Positions 55,263 to 64,000 of a stretch of 64,000 bases of DNA are shown here, piece after piece (the stretch's first letter is position 1; each line of letters starts with the position of its first letter). Source of the DNA: Lucinisca nassula (lineage: Eukaryota > Mollusca > Bivalvia > Lucinida > Lucinidae); assembly GCA_963580285.1 (NCBI GenBank), contig OY757015.1, forward strand, positions 132,246,717 through 132,310,716, written 5' to 3'. The translations under genes and the position numbers were made by a program. The notes under the pieces are model-generated. The model saw nothing but the letters and a program-made list of their open reading frames with translations. It had not been told where the DNA came from and made no database searches.

Positions 55263-55442
55263 AATGTTCGCTAAGTGTCCTTCGATCTATCTATATATCC
55301 TGCAACACCCTCTCGCAAGGATTATGTGCAGCTGCGCGCGCCAGAAAAAGAAAAGTGTGATAGAAGAAAAAGTATTAGATTTTAGGAGAATTGAAAGTAA
55401 AAACAGTGTTAGTAAAGTAGAGATTAAAAGCAGATAAAAACA

Positions 55443-57404
55443 ATGTTTCACGATTCATGGCATTGGGTGATGGAGGGTGCATATGGTCGATCTGAAAGAA
55501 TCCGGATCGGAGCACACAACAGCATGAGGAGGAAGGTGATTCCATTGTACCACAGCCAAGGGAAAGAAACTGTATTTACAGTAACTGGCAGTAGTAGGGA
55601 TTTGAATGTAGTGCATAGTATGTTTTTGGTAGTTCTGATTGGATGTCGGGTGCATGTAGGGAGCGGAATCTCGACAAGGCCATATACTATCTTGTAGAAC
55701 AATAGGAGGCGAGCCTCTGTTCCAATGATCTCCATCTCCCAGGGTATTAAGCATCTGTGTCACACTACTATATGAAGAGTAGTCTTGTTTGACCCATGTA
55801 GCTGCTCTTTTTTGTACTTGGTCAACCTTGTTTATATTTGACTGGGTATATGGACTCCACACAGGGGAGGCATACTCAAGCTGAGGCTGTTTCAAGAATG
55901 CCTTGATGTTTGGTGCGTATATTCCTACGTATGAAGCCCAGGGTCCGATTTGCTTTGGAGGTCATGTTATGAATGTGGGTGTTCCAAGTTAAATCACGGC
56001 TAAACTCAAGGCCCATGTACTTGGCATGATCAGCCTCCTGGAGGACTTCACCGTGGAGAATGTAATTGTGTCTAATGGGTTTTTTAGAACGGGAAATGTG
56101 TAGGACCTGGCATTTTACCGGGTTAAATTCCATCTCCCAATTCTTTTCCCAAGTTTCAAGCTTTTGGAGGTCCCTTTGCAATAAGGTACAGTCAGCATCA
56201 CTGCTGACAGCCAAATATATTCCGTGTCATCTGCAAAAAGTCTGGCCTGTGAGTGGATCTGCTCTGGTAGGTCATTTATGTATAGAAGAAACAGGATCGG
56301 TCCCAGTACTGATCCTTGGGTAACCCCAGATGTGACCGGAATTTGGGATGAGGTTCCCCCTCTAGGGCTACACGTTGGGTACGGCCAAAAAAGAAAGTTT
56401 TGATCCAGTTTTGGGTGTTTGAGGTTATGCCATGGTGGTGCAGTTTGTGGAGTAATTTAATATGGCTAACCTTATCGAACGCTTTACTAAAATCCAGGAG
56501 TATCAGGTCAGTCTGGTGACCTGCTGATAGATTTTCGTGCAAGCTCATCAACACGTGTTTAGCAGGACCTCCTTTCCCTAAATCAATGCTGAAGATCATA
56601 CAAGATGTTATGTTTGTCGAGATGCTTTGTGAGGTTAGATGCAACAATATGCTCCATTAGCTTGCAGCAAATGCAAGTTAAGGAGACAGGCCTGTAATTT
56701 GCAGGGTCACTTTTGTCACCCTTTTTGAACAGGGGAGAAACAATTGCTGTCTTCCAATCCGAGGGGATTTGACCACTTGAAAGTGATTTCTGGAAAATGA
56801 CCTGAAGCATGGGCGCTTTTTGGTCTCTAAGGGATTTATGGACTACTGGTTTAAGAGCATCTGGACTGGCGGCTTTGGTCGGGTTTATGTTTGATAAGAG
56901 TTTATGAATTCATGCTGCTGATATGTTTATTGTAGGCATTTCCGGGAATTTGAGTAAATATTCTTCCGGAACAGATTCTTTTTTTATGGTGCCATTTGCC
57001 AGTCCATTCTTAAGAGCATTGTCAGAAAGCTGCCTTAAACTTAATGGTGATGGGGGATTTCACCCGTATAAAGAGACTGTTAAAAAGGTGGACAAAACCT
57101 GGATCTAACTCTTTTGCAAGTTCCTTCAGGAATCTAGGATGTAGCTAATCAGGTCCTAAAGCTTTAGTGGGGTTTTAGCCTTTAAGTAACTTGATCACTC
57201 CTGCCGATGACACAATAATAGTATCCATAAATGGGGCCGACTTCTTGCCAATGGAACCTCCGTGAACTCAGTTTTATTAAACGCATCATTGAATTGACCA
57301 ACTAATTCCCCTGCCCTTTCAGAGTCTGATTCAGCAACCCCGTTCCCTCCACTTTTATTAAGGGGTGGGATACCTTGTCTGTCTTTCTTCTGACTATTGA
57401 TATA
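55443..57404 (-). pseudogene. CR1-like LINE fragment B (broken)
   Basis: Minus-strand pieces in order: linker RAGELVGQFNDAFNKTEFTE near 57260; AIVSPLFKKGDKSDPANYRP and VSLTCICCKLMEHIV near 56650-56760; DLILLDFSKAFDKVSH; a damaged GVPQGS block ([14 protein letters not shown]) near 56300; [48 protein letters not shown]; and a C-terminal FFPLAVVQWNHLPPHAV. At least four frameshifts and loss of the FADD region show it is dead. It is a different copy from fragment A and from the intact LINE. Its 5' side is cut by the MITE at 57405. Confidence 0.85.
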
Positions 57405-57753
57405 CACCTGTGGACACAAAAGCGTTCAAACTCCGGTGAAGTACCTTTCAATGAATCTCTTTGCATCAAGTTAGTTTGACAAGCAAATGTCATTCATCAA
57501 AGTAGTCTAAAACTGGATCAAGCAATATACATTACTTTGTCTTATTGTGGCAAGCACTATTTTCCATTTTTAGATCTGATTGACATTCAAGATGTATTCT
57601 GATTGGATAGTGTAGGGTCTACAATGAAATATACAACACTTTGTGTTTTGAATTTATTCCTGTCTTTGCAGCTGACTGACAGGATGTAAGGAAACATTGG
57701 ATCAAAATGAAGTGAAGCTCATCAAAGTTTGAACGCTTTTGTGTCCACATGTG
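57405..57753. mobile_element. 349-bp MITE with Tc1/mariner-like ends
   Basis: Ends pair over about 28 bp with one mismatch: 'tgtggacacaaaagcgttca' (57409-57428) and its mirror (57730-57749). Each end is flanked by TA (57403-57404 and 57754-57755). No transposase inside. It abuts LINE fragment B. Confidence 0.8.
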
Positions 57754-57764
57754 TATCTGTAGAA

Positions 57765-58015
57765 AATAGAGGTGGAGGCAATGATCAGGAATCGATACAA
57801 TCAACCCACAGACCCCATCAGAGACACCGAAGGGACAGAACCAGAAACATGAAACAGCAGACCCCAACGGAAACACCAATAGCGGAAAGCCAAAAGGACA
57901 GCCACCCCTCCCCCACCCCACAAAACGGCCAACAGGCCATTCACAATAAAATAATATAAGCGACACAAACACCCAAAGACAAACCATAACAAAAATAAAC
58001 CGAGACAGAAGAACC
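57765..58015. repeat. Dispersed repeat shared with 21065-21335
   Basis: Landmarks 'ggcaatgatcaggaatcgat', 'caccaatagcggaaagcc' and 'gagacagaagaacc' in the same order as at 21065. Confidence 0.65.
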
Positions 58016-58066
58016 TCTTGGATTTGCCTTTACATCACCTACTGAGTTATTCACAAACAAATCATG

Positions 58067-58069
<3 letters not shown>

Positions 58070-58150
<81 letters not shown>
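58070..58150. repeat. (TA)n microsatellite
   Basis: About 80 bp of TA repeats. Confidence 0.95.
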
Positions 58151-58152
<2 letters not shown>

Positions 58153-58540
58153 AGGTTTTAGGAATTCCGTTTATGACGTCATACTTGCACACGCGCAAAG
58201 CACTGGCCGTCAATTGAAACGGCCATCGCTATTCAAATGTATTGGCCGAACTCAAAATGCTAACAATATTCAGACATTTTGAAAGAAAATATATCCGTTT
58301 ACATTGAAATAATGCCTTGAGAAGGAATTGCTTTAATTACTGAAATTCATTTGTCCTGGATCCGCTTTTAATTGACGAAAATCTCTTCGTGAATGACATG
58401 ACCCATGTCGATGGCTTAAGATACCGTTATTCACGAAAGCTCACTTACAAAATAAGTTTTATTCGCTATCCAAGTATAGCTATCACATACGGACAGAACT
58501 TAGATCTATCTAGCTGTCTGTCTGTTCGTCAGTCCGTCCG

Positions 58541-58560
58541 CTTATCTATCTATCTACATG

Positions 58561-58621
<61 letters not shown>

Positions 58622-58636
58622 CTATCTATCTATCTA
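58541..58636. repeat. (CTAT)n microsatellite
   Basis: About 22 CTAT units with two interruptions. Confidence 0.95.
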
Positions 58637-58689
58637 GAAAACTGTCGAAGTGCAGTTAAAAATGTCCAGTGTTCTGTCTAATCATCATG

Positions 58690-58961
58690 AAAACACGCCT
58701 GTATAAAACGGACCCCAATAAACCCCATTTTTATAGTAAAACTGTGGTTTGCAGGGGTATACATTATTTTTCTTATTTCTGCTCAAAAACATAGATTGTG
58801 GGTACTCGTTAGAACCGCCTCGTTAAGGCGCTTCTAACGAATACCCACAATCCATATTTTGAGAAGAAATAAGAAAAATAATATAAATGTTCATCTTAAA
58901 ATTTTCCATTTTTTCCGCAAATTAGTAAAATTTACAATGTATTTGAATAGGTATGTTTTTG
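58690..58961. mobile_element. Palindromic GAGGCGG element, inverse orientation
   Basis: Ends 'gaaaacacgcctgtata' and 'gaataggtatgttttt'; core 58793-58857 'tagattgtgggtactcgtt' and mirror. The 'aaaccccattttta' hairpin lies to the left here, opposite to 42275-42534. Confidence 0.7.
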
Positions 58962-59109
58962 TAATGGAGTGGACTGACAGACGGGCGTCGAGTCAACGTT
59001 GGTTCGACGTCATGCCGTCGACAACCCCCTTCAATGTCACGTGATCGTTGAGATGAGATGTATTGTAGAGCTAAGGTAATAAGCCATTCACCCGTTTTGT
59101 ACCAATTCA

Positions 59110-59285
59110 AAATTTCAAAATTTAGGGGTATCAGGATATGTTTTCTTCAAAATTTGTTTGGAAATTGGCTTGACTTTTTGCAAACAGTGTAGACCCTGAT
59201 CAGACGCGTTCTGCGGCGTCTGATCTGGGCCTGCATTGTTTGCCTAGGTACCCGTTTTGGGGTTTCTGATACCAAATGGGTTAAT
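59110..59285. repeat. GTAGACC hairpin with flanks, best copy
   Basis: 'gcaaacagtgtagaccctga' is mirrored by 'tctgatctgggcctgcattg'. Flanks 'gttttcttcaaaatttg' and 'cccgttttggggtttctg' match 12740-12900. Confidence 0.75.
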
Positions 59286-59428
59286 GTAAGGGCTGGGCAG
59301 GTTGAACACATCTACAAATCTACCAGATTTTACTTAAAATCTATCTATCTATCTATCTTCTTATACTGAGTCGGTCATATCTGGCCATTACCTCAGTTGA
59401 TTGGGTGGCTAAATTTAGAATTTAGCTG

Positions 59429-59461
<33 letters not shown>
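59429..59461. repeat. Poly-A run (poly-T in LINE sense)
   Basis: About 33 A on the plus strand, inside the LINE 3' UTR. Confidence 0.9.
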
Positions 59462-59463
<2 letters not shown>

Positions 59464-59545
59464 AGAGGCACTGGATGCGTCCTTAAAACTATTTACAATC
59501 TGCATAACAGAGGTATCCTAAAACGCATACCTCTGAGACCCAATC

Positions 59546-62500
59546 TTACACTGTGCGGGCTTTGAACTCTTCTGCGGACTTGGCATTCACCGCAGAGGAG
59601 GGAAGACTATTCCATTGGGGAATAGTTCTAGGAAAAAACGAGTTCTTCAGGGCATCACTATAGGACTGGTATCTACGATATTGTGAGTCGTTTAATTTTG
59701 ATGCCCTTGTTTGGGTCGACAGTGTTACAGGGGTCAAGTACCTATCTTTATCAATAGACACTGAATCAGAGTGTATCTTGTAGAAGAAGGTTAAAGAGGA
59801 CTGCTCACGACGGGCCTCCAGGGACGGCCACTCTAGCTCATTAAGCATGTCACCGACGCTACTTCTATTTCGCCATCGCCTACAGGTCCATCGAGCAGCT
59901 GTCCTCTGCACCTTCTCCACCTGCTGAGTCTGAGTTTTAACATAGGGGTGCCAAATGGGTGATGCATATTCGAGTTGAGGGCGAACCAATGTTTTATATG
60001 CAACATCCTTTGTCTGCCTAGGTGCAAAAGCCAAGTTCCGTCTAAGGAATCCCAAAGTCCTAGTTGCTTTAGATGTAATCTCTGAGATATGTTGACCCCA
60101 ATCAAGATCGTCAGTGATGGTGATACCAAGATATTTGGCGGATTGAACATGCTCCAAAACTTGCTGGTGAAGAGTATAGTCAAACTTAATTTGCTTGTCC
60201 GGAGGGTGTCGTGACACTCTCATTGAGTGACATTTGGCCACATTGAACTTCATTTGCCAATCGGCCTCCCACTGTGCAAGTTGATCCAGGTCATCTTGTA
60301 AAATAAGACAGTCAGAAGGAGAATATATGTTCCTATACAGGACACAATCATCAGCAAACAAACGGACCGATGACCTGATATTGTCGGGGAGATCATTAAT
60401 GAAAACCAAGAAAAGGACCGGTCCAAGGACCGAACCTTGGGGGACTCCAGATAAAACAGGGACTGGATCAGACGCTTGGCCATCAAGTACAACTTGTTGT
60501 GAGCGCCCAGAGAGCCATGAGCTAATCCACCTATGCGTGGATCCTCTTATCCCATAGTACTCCAGTTTATGTAATAGCCTTCTGTGAGGTACCTTGTCAA
60601 AGGCCTTAGCAAAGTCCATGATGATCAAGTCAGTCTGTTTGTGGCCACGATTTATGGCCCCATCCAGATTGCTCACAATGTCATGGTAAAATTGAACAAG
60701 CTGCGTTTCGCAAGACCTTTGACTCCGGAAACCATGTTGACAGTCAGCAAGAATGCTCTCAAAGGCTAAGTGCTTGTTGATGTTGCTTACTAATATATGC
60801 TCCAAGGTTTTGCAACAGATGCATGTTAGCGACACTGGTCTATAATTTGCTGCATCATATTTTTCCCCTTTTTTATAGACCGGGGTTACATTTGCTTGTC
60901 GCCAGTCATCTGGTACAGTGCCCTGGGCAAGTGATTGATTGAAGATAAAGGCCAACACAGGAGATATTTCAGCACTACATTCCTTAAGTACCCTGGCATT
61001 CAGGTCATCGGGCCCAGATGCCTTATGTATCTTGAGCTTACCTAACAGTTTAGCGACCCCATTGGGGTCAACTGTTATGTCCCCCATAGAGGGGAACGAA
61101 CTTGCACCTTTAGATGGTAGCTCACCATCAGTTTCACGCGTAAATGCTGATTGAAACTGTTTATTGCAAATATTAGCCTTATCGCGCGCATCTGTTTTTA
61201 GAATTCCATTTTCCCTTAGCGAAGTGATCCCAAACGCATCCTTTTTCAGGGACTTTACGAATGACCAAAACTTTTTAACTTTACCATTCTTTTGGGGACT
61301 ATCGGGATCTATATTGTCATCTTCAAAGGTAAAGATGCTGGAAACATGCTTCCAATATGCATCTCTTATAACCTTTTGCACATGTGCTCTGAACCGTTTG
61401 TAATGGTTCTTAACGTCAGGGCTGCTAGACTTGCGAGCACGAAAATACATTCTATTCCGTCTTCTGATGAGATGCTTGATCGTGTTATCGATCCATGGTG
61501 CCCTATATTTTGTTTTGGTCATTTTAGTTGGTATAAACCTTTCCATTGCCGTGGTTAATTCGGACTTAAAACTGACCCACAGGTCATTAACTGCCATGTG
61601 TGAGAGGTCAGAGGAAAAGAACGAATCCTTAAATCGCGCCATATGGTCTCGCAGACCATCCATATCCGCACGTTTGTAGAGAAAAACTTTACGCGGGACT
61701 TGTCTGATTCGTTTAGCTTTTATGTCATACTCAACAAGGACTATGTCATGATCAGCTTTGCCAATCGGGGGCATCCCCTTAACTCGGCTTACTGGGGATG
61801 GAGAATTTGTAAACAATAAATCAAGGGTCTTTTCTTGCCGGGTGGGTATGTTAACAACTTGGGCCAGGCAGTGTTCTTTTATTATATCCAAAAGTTGTTG
61901 CTGTGTCTGCCTTTTAGGCACCCCATGGGGCACCTGCATGCTGCACCATTCAATGTCACCACAATTAAAGTCTCCGCCAACCAAAATATGGGCATTTGCA
62001 TTTGACATTATCCTAGACAAAGATGAATTAAAAGCCTCAAGATATTCTGGGTCAATCTGATCTGGTGGGCGATAAAAAGATCCAAGGTACAAAGTCCTAC
62101 ATCCAATGATGTTCAATTTACACCAAACTAGTTCACAGTTGGTGTCCAACTCCGGAGTTTCTGTACAAAGTAGGTCTCGCTTGAAAGCCACGAAGACACC
62201 TCCATGTGCATCCCCAACTCTGTCTTTCCGGATGGCCTCAAAGGATTCAGGGAAAATTTCCGAGTTTTTAATTTCTGGGGTTAACCAAGACTCATTGCCC
62301 AAAATGATGTCTGGTTTCGCCGAGTCGATAATTGTATGAAGTTCAGCCCTTTTATTCTTTATTGACTGACAATTCATGATCAATATTCTGAGGGGATGGT
62401 TAAGGACCGCCTTTTTGGTCTTTCGTTTAGCTTCTTTTGACTGCTGCACAATGGGCGATGAAGCTGCCGTGGGTGGGCCAATGTTGTCTGGTATCGGACT

Positions 62501-63106
62501 ATCAGGCTCGGATAGGGTAGATAAAGGTTCAAAGTGGTTGTAGGTGTCTATAGAAGATGAGGTGTCAAACAGAGATGTGGAAAAGTTTGGCATTCCACAT
62601 TTCAAACACTCCCATGCAACATTTTTATTCAATGATCTGTTGTAAAAACTATACATAGTTGATGACATGCCTTGACATCCTATGTGATACCAGACATTGC
62701 AGGTGTCGCAACAAATTCCCCGGTCTTCCCAACCAACACTTTTTTGACAGAGTCCACAAGGGAAGTGTGAACTGTCATTTCGGGAGTCTGGACCAGGATT
62801 TGATTCAACATCCCAAGCATTACCTATAACAACTGTAAATATATACAAGTAGAAAAGTTTATTTGAACCAGGAAACCCCTTCATTCTTAGAGATTTTTTT
62901 AGGATTGATATTGTACAAACATGGGGCAAATGAAATGCAAAGTTACGGTCGATTGCTGTTGTACCACGTGTGTCCGCATAAACTGGGTAGAAGTTAACTG
63001 GGATTTCCTGTAGGTCCTGTCCACTGCAACTAAGAAGAGATGCAAGTCTTGTTGCCAGCAACATGCAACATACTCCAAAAAGAAGGTCAAATGCAAAATG
63101 GCTCAT
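59546..63106 (-). CDS. LINE polyprotein: 2A motif, PHD finger, endonuclease, reverse transcriptase
   Basis: An uninterrupted 1186-codon frame from the ATG at 63106 (an upstream in-frame TTG at 63148 is not a likely start; another ATG at 62884 would give residue 75). In order: hydrophobic N-terminus; a second hydrophobic stretch LFYLYIFTVVIG (84-95) directly before DVESNPGP (99-106), a canonical 2A ribosome-skipping motif; a PHD-type zinc finger (Cys117, Cys120, Cys133, Cys136, His141, Cys144, Cys167, Cys170); an apurinic-type endonuclease (about 239-460) with NCQS, NESWL, GGDFNCGD and KADHD; and a reverse transcriptase (about 680-980) with YRPVSLTC, DFAKAFDKVPH, SGVPQGSVLGP and the catalytic FADD, followed by the CR1-type C-terminal block (PQLEYASPIW, FFPRTIPQWNSLP). 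Its job is to nick target DNA and copy its RNA into it. No stop or frameshift is seen, so it may be young. Clade (CR1 versus a sister) is inferred. Confidence 0.92.
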   Translation of the reverse strand: MSHFAFDLLFGVCCMLLATRLASLLSCSGQDLQEIPVNFYPVYADTRGTTAIDRNFAFHLPHVCTISILKKSLRMKGFPGSNKLFYLYIFTVVIGNAWDVESNPGPDSRNDSSHFPCGLCQKSVGWEDRGICCDTCNVWYHIGCQGMSSTMYSFYNRSLNKNVAWECLKCGMPNFSTSLFDTSSSIDTYNHFEPLSTLSEPDSPIPDNIGPPTAASSPIVQQSKEAKRKTKKAVLNHPLRILIMNCQSIKNKRAELHTIIDSAKPDIILGNESWLTPEIKNSEIFPESFEAIRKDRVGDAHGGVFVAFKRDLLCTETPELDTNCELVWCKLNIIGCRTLYLGSFYRPPDQIDPEYLEAFNSSLSRIMSNANAHILVGGDFNCGDIEWCSMQVPHGVPKRQTQQQLLDIIKEHCLAQVVNIPTRQEKTLDLLFTNSPSPVSRVKGMPPIGKADHDIVLVEYDIKAKRIRQVPRKVFLYKRADMDGLRDHMARFKDSFFSSDLSHMAVNDLWVSFKSELTTAMERFIPTKMTKTKYRAPWIDNTIKHLIRRRNRMYFRARKSSSPDVKNHYKRFRAHVQKVIRDAYWKHVSSIFTFEDDNIDPDSPQKNGKVKKFWSFVKSLKKDAFGITSLRENGILKTDARDKANICNKQFQSAFTRETDGELPSKGASSFPSMGDITVDPNGVAKLLGKLKIHKASGPDDLNARVLKECSAEISPVLAFIFNQSLAQGTVPDDWRQANVTPVYKKGEKYDAANYRPVSLTCICCKTLEHILVSNINKHLAFESILADCQHGFRSQRSCETQLVQFYHDIVSNLDGAINRGHKQTDLIIMDFAKAFDKVPHRRLLHKLEYYGIRGSTHRWISSWLSGRSQQVVLDGQASDPVPVLSGVPQGSVLGPVLFLVFINDLPDNIRSSVRLFADDCVLYRNIYSPSDCLILQDDLDQLAQWEADWQMKFNVAKCHSMRVSRHPPDKQIKFDYTLHQQVLEHVQSAKYLGITITDDLDWGQHISEITSKATRTLGFLRRNLAFAPRQTKDVAYKTLVRPQLEYASPIWHPYVKTQTQQVEKVQRTAARWTCRRWRNRSSVGDMLNELEWPSLEARREQSSLTFFYKIHSDSVSIDKDRYLTPVTLSTQTRASKLNDSQYRRYQSYSDALKNSFFPRTIPQWNSLPSSAVNAKSAEEFKARTV

Positions 63107-63469
63107 TATTGTTGGTTTTCTGGTGACTCTTTGGTTACTGAAGGGCAATAAATATAAAGTGGTGTCTGGGAAAGTCTCCTCCGTTGGGCAATATCATCAA
63201 AAATCACATTTAAACTTAATTGTTTACCTTAATGTCAATCCGCCGCGAAACCGGAACTAGTTTTGTTTCGGTGCAAAAGTAAAAAATACCAAGCCAAATT
63301 ATCCGGGATGTGATAAATATGAAAAGTCGTAAAAACCTAACTAAACCTGCAAAATAAACAAGTAACTAAATATTTAAACAAAGTTAAGGAGAAAAAGTTA
63401 AAGGACTCATCCAGGGTATTCCTTAAATTCCAAAAATATCCAAAAATTGTTTCCCGGAAAACAGGAAGA

Positions 63470-63502
63470 ATGCACTCGCGCGCATGCGCACCCAATCAGA
63501 AT
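63470..63502. promoter_or_regulatory. NRF1-like site with CCAAT box
   Basis: 'gcgcgcatgcgcacccaat' has the palindromic core GCGCATGCGC, the known NRF1 consensus form, directly next to CCAATCAG. It lies about 370 bp upstream of the LINE start codon and 5' of the ORF, so it could be the LINE promoter or that of an unseen flanking gene. Function is inferred from motif only. Confidence 0.4.
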
Positions 63503-63810
63503 CTTGCACTTGCGAAGGAGTGCTTCATTCTCATGCACTGAAAGGGTGTTCTACGTTTGTTTTGAATTTAATCTTCCAATCCCTCTGAGTTTGATGGATC
63601 CGAGCACTTATTAAGTAACGCCGTATTATCGCCAACGCAACGTTCTGACCGACGTTTCATCGACGTTGCAAAGTTAAATTCAGTGCATCGCTTTGATGTT
63701 GGTTTGATGTAGACACGACGTTGTTGACACCCTACATGTCGGCTGACGTGGAGTTATTTAACGACAAACTGTAATTTACATCTACCTACGCTCGCTAATT
63801 GTTGGTACTC

Positions 63811-63812
<2 letters not shown>

Positions 63813-63875
<63 letters not shown>
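63813..63875. repeat. (AG)n microsatellite
   Basis: Pure AG repeats; a second tract follows at 63900-63953 after 'caacatgtaggccatggcac'. Confidence 0.95.
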
Positions 63876-63897
63876 AACATGTAGGCCATGGCACACT

Positions 63898-63899
<2 letters not shown>

Positions 63900-63953
<54 letters not shown>
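63900..63953. repeat. (AG)n microsatellite
   Basis: AG repeats with one AAAG interruption. The Ser-Leu frame across both tracts is an artefact. Confidence 0.95.
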
Positions 63954-63954
<1 letters not shown>

Positions 63955-64000
63955 GACCCTTATGGGTCGTATGTACAATATATCTTTAAGAGCAGTTAAC

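Larger units (their letters stand above)
59338..63260 (-). mobile_element. CR1-like LINE, apparently full-length or nearly so
   Basis: Contains the intact ORF. On the sense strand the 3' UTR is about 190 bp, passes a poly-T run and a 19-bp palindrome 'gctaaatttagaatttagc', and ends at a short (ATAG)n tract (59338-59357 on the plus strand). CR1 elements typically end in short tandem repeats rather than poly-A. The 5' limit is not visible; the UTR may reach about 63500. Confidence 0.7.

Overview
The window looks like nuclear DNA of a marine mollusc, most likely a bivalve (venerid-like clam). The reasons are the many short SINE insertions, including a V-domain SINE of the RUDI type known from molluscs, several elements built like the bivalve 'pearl' elements (short terminal inverted repeats around tandem arrays of 120-316 bp units), a mollusc-style CR1-like LINE with a PHD finger and a 2A motif, AT-rich spacers and long (TA)n, (CT)n and (CTAT)n microsatellites. 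The species assignment is inference. I see no bacterial operon, rRNA, CRISPR array or convincing multi-exon host gene; the window reads as intergenic or deep intronic sequence made almost entirely of mobile elements.

Layout. 1-6.1 kb: tandem-repeat elements rich in tgacctttgacc words, three of them bounded by short inverted repeats, plus an inverted family of about 600 bp. 6.1-15.5 kb: SINEs, hairpin elements and a small TIR element at 9680-10065 with an 11-bp target duplication. 15.5-25.5 kb: two diverged direct copies of one segment (15505-17230 and 22733-25480), separated by hairpin elements and a CCGG-rich island, and loaded with later SINE insertions. 25.5-32.4 kb: nested SINE and palindromic elements, one three layers deep. 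32.7-33.4 kb: a fold-back array of palindromic ACAAGAT-type words. 34.3-43.6 kb: hairpin clusters, a broken mariner transposase, a 3 x 316 bp tandem element and more palindromic elements. 43.6-54.4 kb: SINEs, a DDE transposase remnant, a reverse transcriptase fragment and large fold-backs. 54.4-57.8 kb: two broken CR1-like LINEs and a Tc1/mariner-type MITE. 59.3-63.3 kb: one LINE with an intact long reading frame on the minus strand. 63.5-64 kb: a promoter-like patch and AG microsatellites.

How the parts relate. The only intact protein gene is the LINE ORF (2A motif, PHD finger, endonuclease, reverse transcriptase). Five SINE types are present, called here A (CAAA-tailed, most abundant), B (V-SINE), C, D and E. 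Four of them (A, C, D, E) share a recognisable 3' module near 'gacgttaaac', which suggests a common LINE partner; the intact LINE here does not carry that module, so it is probably not the partner. Many insertions have exact target-site duplications, which lets the order of insertion be read directly.
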